A stretch of DNA of 52,753 bases from Oscillospiraceae bacterium (lineage in GTDB: Bacteria > Bacillota > Clostridia > Oscillospirales > CAG-272). A model generated the notes under the pieces. The model made no database searches and had not been told where the DNA came from. It worked only from the letters and a program-made list of their open reading frames with translations. Of this stretch, positions 43,285 through 52,050 are shown one piece after another. The DNA is taken from NCBI GenBank assembly GCA_015064085.1, contig SVSX01000007.1, positions 1 through 52,753 of the forward strand. Direction: 5' to 3'. The translations under genes and the position numbers were made by a program. The stretch's first letter is position 1. Each line of letters starts with the position of its first letter.

Positions 43285-44439
43285 ATGAAAAGAATAAGAT
43301 CTGATAAAATAATACTTGAGAACGGTATTTTTGACGGCTTCATTTATTTTGAAGACGGTAAGATAACCGCCCTGACAGACAAAGAGCTCCCCTTCTCCGA
43401 GGAATACGATATGACAGGATTTTACGTCAGCGCGGGATTTATCGATATCCACACCCACGGTGGAGGCGGATACCGCTTTGAGGGAAGCGTGGACGAGATA
43501 GTAAATGGCTGTAACTTTCACTTAAATCACGGCACGACCTCTATCTGCCCGACAATATCTGCCGATGCCTTTGATACTATGGCGGCATCTGTGGAAAGGG
43601 TGAGAGCCGCTATGAGTGATCCTCGTATTAAAGGAACTGTCATCGGCACTCATCTCGAAGGTCCTTATCTCTCAAAAACGCAGGCGGGAGCTCAGTGTCC
43701 CGCGCACATAACCGAGCCCATAGAAAAGGATTATCTCCCCCTCATCGAAAAAGATCCCACTGCAATTGCCAGATGGTCCTACGCCCCCGAAAACGACAAG
43801 GACGGGCGCTTTGCGAAAGCCCTGAGTGAGCACGGCATCGTTGCCTCTGCGGGACATACCGACGCTATATATCCCGATATGCTGAGAGCGTTTGAGAATG
43901 GCTGTGCGCTTGTGACACATCTCTATTCCTGCACATCGACGATCACACGCGACCACGGCTTCCGTCGCCTTGGAGTGATCGAGAGCGCATATCTTCTCGA
44001 CGATATCTACGTCGAGATAATCTGCGACGGAAAGCATCTGCCACCCGAGCTCATTAAGCTGATCTACAAGATCAAGGGTGCGGACAGGATCGCGCTTATT
44101 ACCGATAGCTTAGCTCTCGCGGGTACTGAACAGACCCACGGTAAAATGCAGCATACCGAATTCATCATCGAGGATGGGGTCTGCAAGCTTATGGACAGAA
44201 GCGCCTTTGCGGGAAGCATTGCCACTGCTGACAGACTTGTCCGCGTTGCGGTCAAGGAGGCGGGAATTCCTCTTCACGATGCGATAAAAATGATCACCGC
44301 TACCCCCGCGAGAATAATGAAGCTTCACTCAAAAGGTATTATTTCCCCTGATATGGATGCGGATTTTGCTGTATTCGATGAAAATATCGCAATCAAGAAC
44401 GTTTTTGCAAAAGGAAATCTGATCGGTAGCGAGTTGTAA
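43285..44439 (+). CDS. N-acetylglucosamine-6-phosphate deacetylase-like amidohydrolase
   Basis: A 384-residue amidohydrolase of the NagA family. Visible metal/catalytic segments: DIHTHGGGG (His56, His58), THLEGPYLS (metal Glu), SAGHTDA (His), LVTHLYSCTS (His) and LITDSLALAG (catalytic Asp). The usual THLFNAM box is altered to THLYSCTS, so it is a divergent NagA. With the NagB-like gene it would convert an N-acetylated hexosamine phosphate to a hexose phosphate and ammonia. Confidence 0.87.
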   Translation: MKRIRSDKIILENGIFDGFIYFEDGKITALTDKELPFSEEYDMTGFYVSAGFIDIHTHGGGGYRFEGSVDEIVNGCNFHLNHGTTSICPTISADAFDTMAASVERVRAAMSDPRIKGTVIGTHLEGPYLSKTQAGAQCPAHITEPIEKDYLPLIEKDPTAIARWSYAPENDKDGRFAKALSEHGIVASAGHTDAIYPDMLRAFENGCALVTHLYSCTSTITRDHGFRRLGVIESAYLLDDIYVEIICDGKHLPPELIKLIYKIKGADRIALITDSLALAGTEQTHGKMQHTEFIIEDGVCKLMDRSAFAGSIATADRLVRVAVKEAGIPLHDAIKMITATPARIMKLHSKGIISPDMDADFAVFDENIAIKNVFAKGNLIGSEL

Positions 44440-44461
44440 AATAAAAAATGGAGATTTAGCA

Positions 44462-45250
44462 ATGCATATATTTATTATTACCGATATAGAGGGCATTTCG
44501 GGCATCGACAGTATCGAAATGATCGATATGGAAAACGAGGGATATAAGACCGCAGTAAAGTATCTTATGTCTGACGTAAATGCCGCAATAGCGGGAGCGT
44601 TCGCGGGCGGTGCGGACAGAGTGACAGTCCTCGACGGACACGGAACGGGCAGTAATTTCATCAAGGAGGAGCTTGATACGAGAGCCGAGCAGCTATCGGC
44701 AAGTAAGTATTTTAAGCGCCCTATAGATGAATGGGATATAGATGCGGTCTTCGCCATCGGCTGTCACGCTATGGCGGGAACAGAAAAGGCGTTTCTTGAC
44801 CATACACAGAGCTCGAGAGCTTGGTTTGATTACAAAATAAACGGAATAAGCCACGGGGAGATCGGCACTCAGGCAGCCTTCTTCGGTATGGCGGATATTC
44901 CGTTGCTTTTGGTGACGGGTGACGATGCGGCTTGTGCCGAGGCTAAGGAATTTATTCCCGACGTTATGACTGTATCGGTAAAAAAAGCCACACAGCGCAA
45001 TAAAGCCGAATGTATACCGTCAGACAAAGCTCGGGAGCTTATATTCAACGCCGCCAAAGAAGCGCTCACAAGGATCGGTGAGATAAAGCCATACAAGATA
45101 GCCCTTCCCTTAAGTGTCGAGGTGACCTACACCCGCAATGACTACTGCGACAGCGCCGTTGAAAGAGATCCGACGCTCAAAAGATGTGGAAGAACGGTCA
45201 GAAGATACCTCGATAAGCCGACCTGCTGCCGAGACCTTGAGTGGTTTTGA
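44462..45250 (+). CDS. M55-family D-aminopeptidase (DppA-like)
   Basis: A 262-residue zinc peptidase. The metal ligands expected from B. subtilis DppA are found at nearly the same numbers: Asp8 and Glu10 (TDIEG), His60 (DGHG), His102 (GCHAMAG) and Glu133 (GEIG); His114 is in the position of the nucleophile. The enzyme releases N-terminal D-amino acids such as D-Ala from peptides. Beside nagA/nagB genes this suggests breakdown of peptidoglycan fragments, or another D-amino-acid-bearing substrate. Confidence 0.9.
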   Translation: MHIFIITDIEGISGIDSIEMIDMENEGYKTAVKYLMSDVNAAIAGAFAGGADRVTVLDGHGTGSNFIKEELDTRAEQLSASKYFKRPIDEWDIDAVFAIGCHAMAGTEKAFLDHTQSSRAWFDYKINGISHGEIGTQAAFFGMADIPLLLVTGDDAACAEAKEFIPDVMTVSVKKATQRNKAECIPSDKARELIFNAAKEALTRIGEIKPYKIALPLSVEVTYTRNDYCDSAVERDPTLKRCGRTVRRYLDKPTCCRDLEWF

Positions 45251-45264
45251 TATAGGGGGATAAA

Positions 45265-46287
45265 ATGAAAAATCTTCTTATCACGGGCGACAGCCTTTCT
45301 TATAACCGCCACCCATATGACCCCGAGCCAAGGGCAAACGCCGCCGACTGTCACATTGGAATGAATTCCTGGAGTTTCCGTCTCCGCAACAGGTTTATAA
45401 CCTCCGCTAAGGGCTTCAGATACGGTGACGAGCTGGATATAATCGAACCCTTTGTGAGGGGTATGGGTAAAAATACAGACCTTGCGGACGCTATCTTCGG
45501 CGACCGTGTTGTTACGGTAACACCGCGGGACGGTATGATACACCTTACAGCCGAGTCGGAAAACGGCAAGGTGGTCCTCTACCTTCAAAAGCGCAAAAGC
45601 AATTATTGCCGCTTTGGGATAATGGTTGACGGAGTCAAGCTCGACAAAAAGGCAGATACCTGCGGAAGCATAGAGGATCATCAGGGCTACGGTCTGCTCA
45701 CCCTTGAGCTCCCCTGCGACAAGGAGAAAAAGCTCCACGAGATAATCCTCTCGGATTTTGAGCAGACCGAACACTCCCCTCTCGTTACGATAGCGGGAGT
45801 CAGCAATGAAGCACGGTGCGCCTACATAACGGGTCAAGGCAGCCGAACGGCAAAATTTCTGCTTTACCACTTTGACAGACGTATCGCCGAGCTTTCTCCC
45901 GATATTTTCCTGCTGATCCTCGGCGGCAACGACTTTGTTTATTACGGTGAGGATGAATACAAAGAGCATCTCACCGAGCTCTTTGAAAGAATGACCTCGC
46001 TCTTCCCCGCTTGTGAGCTTTATACTCTAACTATCCCGCCCTCGGCAAAGCCCGAGTACAAAATAAGAGGAATGAGCTTCGCTTCTGAGGAAGAATTCAA
46101 CGCAGAGCTTGAAAAATACAATGCTGTGTTGGAGGAGCTTTCGCTGAAATACGGCGCTAAATGCTTAAGGCTTCGTGAGCTCTTTGACGGAATGTCACCC
46201 GAGCTTTGGAGATACGATGAGGTACATCTCTCATCTGTAGGTAACGATATGCTTTACAAAAAGATCTGTGAAATAATAGGTTTATAA
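45265..46287 (+). CDS. SGNH/GDSL-family hydrolase
   Basis: A 340-residue serine esterase-type protein. Block I ITGDSLSYNR has Ser10 in the GDSL turn, block III LGGNDF the Asn, and block V DEVHLSSVG the Asp and His of the triad. Between blocks I and III is a beta-rich insertion (about 85-165) which may be a carbohydrate-binding jelly-roll, as in some O-acetylesterases. No signal peptide. Last gene of the cluster; may remove O-acyl groups from sugars. Confidence 0.82.
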   Translation: MKNLLITGDSLSYNRHPYDPEPRANAADCHIGMNSWSFRLRNRFITSAKGFRYGDELDIIEPFVRGMGKNTDLADAIFGDRVVTVTPRDGMIHLTAESENGKVVLYLQKRKSNYCRFGIMVDGVKLDKKADTCGSIEDHQGYGLLTLELPCDKEKKLHEIILSDFEQTEHSPLVTIAGVSNEARCAYITGQGSRTAKFLLYHFDRRIAELSPDIFLLILGGNDFVYYGEDEYKEHLTELFERMTSLFPACELYTLTIPPSAKPEYKIRGMSFASEEEFNAELEKYNAVLEELSLKYGAKCLRLRELFDGMSPELWRYDEVHLSSVGNDMLYKKICEIIGL

Positions 46288-46297
46288 ACTTAAAACA

Positions 46298-46551
46298 GAG
46301 GCTGTCTCAAATGCAAATTTGAGACAGCCTCTGTTAGGGGATAGTCAGATTTGAGCAAGAAGCGTCGTTCTTCGGTGCGTGAGGCGTACAAGCGTACGTC
46401 GAGCCCCGAAAACGGCGGTAGAAAAAGTCCATAAAGATGGAGAATTTCGAAGAAATTCAACCTATTACTGTCTCATTTGCGTTTTTATGCGTAAACGGGA
46501 TTTTTTTATTTATTCTCGGACTTTTTCGGTCTTGCCAAATGTGACAGCCCC
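46298..46551 (+). repeat. 254-bp dispersed element, copy B
   Basis: Same ends and orientation as copy A; by eye more than 90% identical, with most differences in the first hairpin loop and around GGTGCGTGAGG. The left 30 bases form a perfect stem GGCTGTCTCAAAT/ATTTGAGACAGCC. It begins 10 bases after the SGNH gene stop and ends 7 bases before the stop of the convergent AraC gene, whose C-terminus is shortened. Confidence 0.8.
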
Positions 46552-46558
46552 ATCATTT

Positions 46559-47320
46559 TTACTGAGTCTTTTCAATATTCTTAAGAGCGTGTAAAAGAGA
46601 GGCGGCATCGGCATAGCCTACCTCGTTTGCGATCTGAGACAGCCCCATTCCAGACTCGCGAAGATATTGGGCACTTCTCAGCCTCAGATTTCTTATATAA
46701 GCGTGCGGAGTTATCCCAACAACACGGGAAAATCGGCGAATGAAGCTGTCGGGGCTCATATAGCAATCCCTTGCCATATCCTTGATGGAAAGCCTTTCAC
46801 TCATTCTAAGGTGCATCATCTCAAGAGCCTTTATCACGACTCGGTCGGTTATCCTCTCTATCCCGTTCGCGCTTACAAGCTGATTTACAAGATAGATTAT
46901 ACTCGCCCTCGAAAGCTCCCAGAGCGTCGGATCGGAATAGAGTGCCGAAATATCCCTCGCGTCTCGCTCGTCTGCTCTCGCTCCCAGCACGAAAATATCC
47001 TTCGCCCTTGCTATCGTCTCGCTACTGTCTGCCCCGAGAGATATCACCTCGCTCGTTATGATCGGCGGTATCAGCTCAAAATCAATATAAGTGTGCATAA
47101 TTGGGTCACGAGAGTCGCAAAACGGAGTAAAATCGGCGGTATACGGAATAAAATAAAGCATTCCCTTCACAAACGGATATTCCCTTCCCCCGTGCGTATA
47201 TCCCCCGACACCCGAATGGATATAATAAAGTCGGTTTATCCCGATATGCTTTTTGCAGTGCCAGGAGTCGGCGGGGGCTCTGCTTGAGCCATAACAAATT
47301 ATTCTGCCTACAGTCTCCAT
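46559..47320 (-). CDS. AraC-family transcriptional regulator, C-terminus shortened
   Basis: A 253-residue regulator with a cupin sensor (about 5-80) and two helix-turn-helix motifs (about 160-245; LSIKDMARDCYMSPDSFIRR, GLSQIANEVGYADAASLLHA). The protein ends ALKNIEKTQ, lacking the usual final TPSEYR-type helix, and element copy B begins a few bases later, so insertion probably removed the last 8-10 residues. AAGGAG precedes the ATG. Divergent from the GH29 gene, which it probably controls. Confidence 0.88.
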   Translation of the reverse strand: METVGRIICYGSSRAPADSWHCKKHIGINRLYYIHSGVGGYTHGGREYPFVKGMLYFIPYTADFTPFCDSRDPIMHTYIDFELIPPIITSEVISLGADSSETIARAKDIFVLGARADERDARDISALYSDPTLWELSRASIIYLVNQLVSANGIERITDRVVIKALEMMHLRMSERLSIKDMARDCYMSPDSFIRRFSRVVGITPHAYIRNLRLRSAQYLRESGMGLSQIANEVGYADAASLLHALKNIEKTQ

Positions 47321-47368
47321 ATTATCTCCTTCGATCGATTTTTGACAATTTTATGCCTGATACGAGCA

Positions 47369-47397
47369 TAGACTTAATATGTCTTGTATGCTATAAT
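47369..47397 (+). promoter_or_regulatory. Promoter of the GH29 gene
   Basis: TAGACT (47369-47374), 17 bases, TATAAT (47392-47397). An imperfect inverted repeat GCATAGAC/GTCTTGTATGC covers the spacer, a possible site for the divergent AraC protein. Confidence 0.65.
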
Positions 47398-47463
47398 AGA
47401 CACGTATCCCTCGGAGGATATTGTAGCAAAGATACGAATATTTGTCAATAGCAAGGAGAGATT

Positions 47464-48453
47464 ATGATAACACTTGAGGAAAACAAAAAATGGTTCAAGG
47501 ACGCCAAGATGGGTATGATGGTCCATTGGGGACTTTACAGCCTTCTCGGCGGAGAGTGGAAAGGACAAAGGATAAGGGATATTGCCGAGTGGATAATGCA
47601 CTGTTATCGGATACCTGTTTCGGAATACCAGAGACTTGCGAAGATATTTGACCCGATATATTTTGATGCCGAGGAGTGGGTCAAGACGGCAAAAAGCGCG
47701 GGAATGGAATATCTTGTTGTCACAAGTAAGCATCACGACGGCTTCTGCCTTTTCAAATCGGAGGTCGACAGCTATAATTCGGTTGACGCCACACCATTTG
47801 GCAGAGATATCATAGGCGAGCTCGCCGAAGCCTGCTATAAGCAGGGCTTGAAGCTCGGACTCTACTATTCTCAGTGTCTCGACTGGCACGAGCCTCACGG
47901 CGGCGGATATACAAAGGAGCATTACCACGCCTGCCTCGAGCGCAAATGTCTTTTCGGTAACACCTGGGATTATCCCGACAATGAAAAAAAGGATTACAGC
48001 CTCTGCTTTGAGGCTAAGATCAAGCCACAGCTCAAGGAAATTTTGACAAACTACGGCGACCTCTGTCTTATATGGTTCGATACGCCGATGGAGGAGCAGA
48101 CCCCCGAGCAATCGAGAGAGCTTTACGAAATGGTGAGAAAATATCAGCCCGCCTGCCTTGTAAACAGCCGCATAGGAAACGGAATGGGAGATTACGTCTC
48201 CTGCGCTGACAACGTCCTGCCCGAGGAATACACAGACAAGCTTATAGAAGCCCCCGTGACCCTTAATCACACCTGGGGATATAAATACTTTGATAATGAT
48301 TGGAAGAGCGCCGACAAGGTACTTGAAATAATGAAAAAATGTAATGAAAAGGGCGCTAATCTCCTCTTAAACGTAGGTCCTGATCACCTTGGACGAATCC
48401 CCGCTCCCGCCGTTGATATTTTCAAGGAGCTCGGAGAAAAAAGCAAAAAATGA
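47464..48453 (+). CDS. GH29 alpha-L-fucosidase, catalytic domain only
   Basis: A 329-residue protein with the GH29 barrel: MVHWGLYSLLGGEW, VVTSKHHDGFCLF, GLYYSQCLDW and the nucleophile strand LIWFDTPM (Asp206). LLLNVGPDHLGRIP is the usual end of the barrel. The C-terminal beta-sandwich of many fucosidases is absent, and there is no signal peptide, so it would act on imported fucosides. AAGGAGAG precedes the ATG. Confidence 0.9.
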   Translation: MITLEENKKWFKDAKMGMMVHWGLYSLLGGEWKGQRIRDIAEWIMHCYRIPVSEYQRLAKIFDPIYFDAEEWVKTAKSAGMEYLVVTSKHHDGFCLFKSEVDSYNSVDATPFGRDIIGELAEACYKQGLKLGLYYSQCLDWHEPHGGGYTKEHYHACLERKCLFGNTWDYPDNEKKDYSLCFEAKIKPQLKEILTNYGDLCLIWFDTPMEEQTPEQSRELYEMVRKYQPACLVNSRIGNGMGDYVSCADNVLPEEYTDKLIEAPVTLNHTWGYKYFDNDWKSADKVLEIMKKCNEKGANLLLNVGPDHLGRIPAPAVDIFKELGEKSKK

Positions 48454-48541
48454 TAAGCTCTGAAAATACTTTATCACAGATGTTATTTACGAGAAAAAAT
48501 GAGCAATTCACCATTAAAAATCCGATTTTTTTATATTCCGC

Positions 48542-48570
48542 TTGACTCGCTGAGCTTTCGGTGATATAAT
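48542..48570 (+). promoter_or_regulatory. Promoter of the ceramidase-like gene
   Basis: TTGACT (48542-48547), 17 bases, TATAAT (48565-48570). The gene thus has its own transcript apart from the GH29 gene. Confidence 0.75.
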
Positions 48571-48652
48571 ATGAGAAATTAAAATAATCTGCCTTACAAT
48601 GCTACACGGCAGGAGATATTTTAATAATAAAAGCAAAAGGATTGGGAGAAAA

Positions 48653-49969
48653 ATGAAAGCAGGATTTTCAAGACTCGAAATAACTCCGCCGCTTGGCGTA
48701 AACCTGTCGGGATATTTCCACTACCGCGCCGCATCGGAGATAACCACACCACTTTGCGTAAACACTGTCGCGTTTTCTGACGACGATGGTGAAACCGCCG
48801 TAATAGTGTCCCTCGACATACTTGAGCTTATGATGAAGGACACAGAGGTAATAAGAAACCTTATATCCGAAAAAACAGGAATACCTAAGAACAACATCGT
48901 GATCTGCTGTACTCATACGCACTTTGGACCTGACGTCAGCGGAGTATTCTTCCCTGTTGGAGATGCCTACGTTGAAATATTCACAAGCAAGATATGCGAC
49001 TCTGTAGCTATTGCTCTCTCGGATATGAAGAGCGCTACCGCATACACCGCAAAAGGAATGGCTGAGGGCATTTCTTTCATACGGGAGTACGATCTGAAAG
49101 ACCCTTCTCTTGGGCGCGTTCCCGAAAATATGATCCCCATCGGCAAGCCCGATGAAACACTCGGTCTTATCAAATTCGTTCGTGAGGACGCGTCGGATAT
49201 TGCCATTGTAAACTTCCAGACCCACCCCGACGTTTGCGGTGAATACAAGTTTAACTACGACTGGCCCGGATACGTCAGAGAATTTCTCGAAAGCGCGCTT
49301 TGCGACGTTGCGGACGGCAAGGGCGTAAAGGCTATTTGCATCAACGGAGCGCAAGGTGACGTAAACCACGTCGACATTTTCAAAAAGCTCGGCGGCGTTG
49401 AGCACGCAAAGCATATGGCAAGAGTCATCGTAGGAGGCGTTCTCGGTATATATACCTATGCCGAGGAGATAAAGACAGATAAGGTCTTCAGCGGATATAA
49501 GAGAATTATGGCAAACACTGTTATCCCCTCACAAGAAGAGGTCGAGCTTACGCACCGCCTCGCAAAGATCTGGGGCAAAGGCACACGAGAGGAAAGAAAC
49601 GCCTTCAACGACTATGTAAAGAATAACGATGACCTTATTTTTAAATCGATCGCAACCGTAAACAGAAATCTTGTAATGGAGGGCAGAGATCCCGTTCTTC
49701 CTCTTGACGTATGCTGCATAGGAATCGGCGATTTCGCGCTCGTCACCTTCCCCGGTGAGCCATATACCGAAATTGGAAGAAGGACAAAAGAAGCCTCTCC
49801 CTTTAAAATGACTATGATAAGCTGCTGCGCAAACGGATCTGAGGCTTATTTTGTAACAGAAAACTTTCCCAACGAAAATCCGTTGGAATCCCGAGACCGA
49901 TTTGAACGAGGAACAGCCGAAAAGCTCCGCGATGCCGCTATTGAATTGACGGAAGAGCTTTTCAAATAA
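48653..49969 (+). CDS. Neutral/alkaline ceramidase N-terminal domain-like protein
   Basis: A 438-residue protein. The opening KAGFSRLEITPPLGVNLSGY and the zinc-type CCTHTHFGPD, together with FQTHPDVCG and GAQGDVNHVD, match the catalytic domain of neutral ceramidases. The C-terminal immunoglobulin-like domain and the signal peptide of true ceramidases are missing, so it is a cytoplasmic amidase-like relative often found in carbohydrate clusters; the substrate need not be a sphingolipid. Start at 48653 with GGGAGA; 48599 is less likely. Confidence 0.8.
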   Translation: MKAGFSRLEITPPLGVNLSGYFHYRAASEITTPLCVNTVAFSDDDGETAVIVSLDILELMMKDTEVIRNLISEKTGIPKNNIVICCTHTHFGPDVSGVFFPVGDAYVEIFTSKICDSVAIALSDMKSATAYTAKGMAEGISFIREYDLKDPSLGRVPENMIPIGKPDETLGLIKFVREDASDIAIVNFQTHPDVCGEYKFNYDWPGYVREFLESALCDVADGKGVKAICINGAQGDVNHVDIFKKLGGVEHAKHMARVIVGGVLGIYTYAEEIKTDKVFSGYKRIMANTVIPSQEEVELTHRLAKIWGKGTREERNAFNDYVKNNDDLIFKSIATVNRNLVMEGRDPVLPLDVCCIGIGDFALVTFPGEPYTEIGRRTKEASPFKMTMISCCANGSEAYFVTENFPNENPLESRDRFERGTAEKLRDAAIELTEELFK

Positions 49970-50012
49970 TATATTCAAACGGCTGGGAAATATCAAAAAC
50001 TGAACAAAAATG

Positions 50013-50044
50013 GGGCTGTCTCAAATGTGAATTTGAGACAGCCC
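50013..50044. terminator. Bidirectional terminator, solo end of the 254-bp element
   Basis: A perfect 14-bp stem GGGCTGTCTCAAAT/ATTTGAGACAGCCC with T-run (right) and A-run (left). The stem is nearly the same as the left end of element copy B, but none of the internal element sequence follows. Confidence 0.85.
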
Positions 50045-50064
50045 AACTTTTTCAAAAGCTAATA

Positions 50065-50640
50065 TCATTTAGACATCCAAAAACCTGAATCACCAAGGAA
50101 GAGCATTACAAGAAAGGCAACTACCCATGCCAATACCGCGGTACACAAGCTAAGAAGTATTCTCTTCTTTTTGGGGTAAAAGGGCGCTGAGCTATTGCTG
50201 TACGTGAGTAAAGATAAGAAACAAACCATCGCAATCGCGATAATATGCGCAAGATTTCCGCTTACCTCACCGAACAGATTCTCATACAAGAAGACAATAG
50301 ATGCAGATGCCGCCGCAAGCAGCGTAGCAAAAATTCTGTAAAACGAGATACTCTTGCCTTTTTTTGTGTATTCAACTCCGCTTGTAACAAATTTTCCATT
50401 ATAGACAATATCCACAGTGCTTCCGTAAAGCACCATTTTTACCGTCTCGCCGTCGCAAGGTATGTCGTATTCCATATTGGGTATAAGCGACAATCCCTCA
50501 TACTTTAAGGTCTTGATCTTTTTTTCGTCCAAAAAAACGTCGATCGGATCTCTCGAGTTCACACCGAGGCGAAGTGCTATAACGTGAGTGCCTGACTCGG
50601 TCTCTATCTCCCAATTGTAGTTTCTTTTGAATGTTTTCAT
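50065..50640 (-). CDS. Membrane protein of unknown function
   Basis: A 191-residue protein. Residues 1-95 form a beta-rich soluble domain (WEIETESGTHVIALRLG, VDIVYNGKFV); three hydrophobic helices follow at about 102-120, 128-146 and 160-182. Only 33 bases downstream of the FAD dehydrogenase gene in the same direction, so probably co-transcribed. I do not recognise the family. Confidence 0.7.
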   Translation of the reverse strand: MKTFKRNYNWEIETESGTHVIALRLGVNSRDPIDVFLDEKKIKTLKYEGLSLIPNMEYDIPCDGETVKMVLYGSTVDIVYNGKFVTSGVEYTKKGKSISFYRIFATLLAAASASIVFLYENLFGEVSGNLAHIIAIAMVCFLSLLTYSNSSAPFYPKKKRILLSLCTAVLAWVVAFLVMLFLGDSGFWMSK

Positions 50641-50673
50641 CTATTCGTTCCCTTTTCAATATTATATTTATTT

Positions 50674-52050
50674 TCAATTCTCATAAGCAGACACAATCTT
50701 ACGTGCCGCATAAACACCGCTTGCTGACGCGTGGGACAGCGAGTGAGTTATTCCACTTCCGTCACCTATGATATAAAGTCCCTTGAGGCAAGACTCAAGA
50801 TCCGAGTTGACGTCAACCTCCATATTGTAGAACTTGACCTCAACGCCGTAAAGGAGAGTGTCGTCGTTAGCCGTTCCCGGCGCGATCTTGTCAAGGGCAT
50901 AGATCATCTCGATAATTCCGTCAAGTATTCTCTTGGGAAGAACAAGACTGAGGTCTCCCGGGGTCGCCTTTAGAGTCGGTGTGATAAACGCCTCATCAAT
51001 TCGGTTCTGATTTGATCTGCGACCTCGTATCAGGTCACCGAAGCGCTGAACTATAACTCCGCCACCGAGCATATTGCTGAGTCTCGCGATAGACTCACCG
51101 TATCCGTTAGAATCTTTGAATGGCTCGGAAAAATGCTTCGCCACAAGCAACGCAAAGTTTGTGTTTTCGGTCTGTCTCGCAGGGTCTTCGTAGCTATGTC
51201 CGTTAACGGTAATTATTCCGTTTGTATTTTCGTTAACAACAGCGCCCTTGGGGTTCATACAGAAGGTACGCACCTTGTCTCCGTACTCCTTCGTGCAATA
51301 TATTATCTTACTCTCATATAATTCATCGGTAAGGTGTGAAAAGACCTCCGCAGGAAGCTCAACTCTGACGCCGATGTCGACCCTGTTAGACCTTGTTGGA
51401 ATATTCAGCTCGCGGCAGATCCGCTCCATCCATTTGCTTCCGCTACGACCGACGGATATTATACATTTTTCGCAGGTATAAGCACCGTCCTTGGTGATCA
51501 CCTCATATCCGCCGTCAATTATTCTGACAGTATCCACGGGGGTGTCAAAGAAAAACTCGACTCTATCCTTGAGAAGGTTATAAAGATTTTCGAGAACTAC
51601 GTAGTTGATATCAGTTCCAAGGTGTCTCACAGAAGCGTCGAGCAGGTGAAGGTCGTGCTGTACGCAGACCTTTTTTATCTTTGTACCTGCTGTTGAATAG
51701 AGCTTAGTTCCCTCTCCGCCGTACTGCATATTTATATCGTCCACATAGTGCATAAGCTGCAGGGCTTGTTCCTTGCCGATATACTCATAGAGCGTTCCGC
51801 CAAAAGCGTTTGTAATATTGTATTTTCCATCGGAAAAAGCACCCGCTCCACCAAATCCGCTCATAATAGAGCAGCTCTTGCAGCCGATACAACCCTTTAT
51901 TTTGTCACCGTCGATAGGACATTTGCGCTTATTCAGGGCGTGTCCCGCCTCAAAGACCGCTATTTTAAGATCGGGGGCTTTGTTCGACAGCTCATAAGCC
52001 GAAAAGATACCTCCCGGTCCTGCACCGATAATAATAACGTCAAATTTCAT
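50674..52050 (-). CDS. FAD-dependent dehydrogenase (COG2509-like)
   Basis: A 458-residue flavoprotein. N-terminal VIIIGAGPGGIFSAYEL binds FAD; the C-terminal GLYIIGDGSGITHSLSHAS closes the FAD site. A Cys group CIGCKSC at about 54-60 follows CPIDGDKIKG and suggests a redox or metal function, seen in the uncharacterised dehydrogenase family with this layout. Cytoplasmic; substrate unknown. A promoter lies at 52150-52178. Confidence 0.87.
   Translation of the reverse strand: MKFDVIIIGAGPGGIFSAYELSNKAPDLKIAVFEAGHALNKRKCPIDGDKIKGCIGCKSCSIMSGFGGAGAFSDGKYNITNAFGGTLYEYIGKEQALQLMHYVDDINMQYGGEGTKLYSTAGTKIKKVCVQHDLHLLDASVRHLGTDINYVVLENLYNLLKDRVEFFFDTPVDTVRIIDGGYEVITKDGAYTCEKCIISVGRSGSKWMERICRELNIPTRSNRVDIGVRVELPAEVFSHLTDELYESKIIYCTKEYGDKVRTFCMNPKGAVVNENTNGIITVNGHSYEDPARQTENTNFALLVAKHFSEPFKDSNGYGESIARLSNMLGGGVIVQRFGDLIRGRRSNQNRIDEAFITPTLKATPGDLSLVLPKRILDGIIEMIYALDKIAPGTANDDTLLYGVEVKFYNMEVDVNSDLESCLKGLYIIGDGSGITHSLSHASASGVYAARKIVSAYEN

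Noticed and set aside
42246-43343. 365-codon open frame on the minus strand over the nagB-like gene
   Set aside because: Antisense of conserved NagB and TIM-barrel motifs; composition of the shadow is not protein-like.
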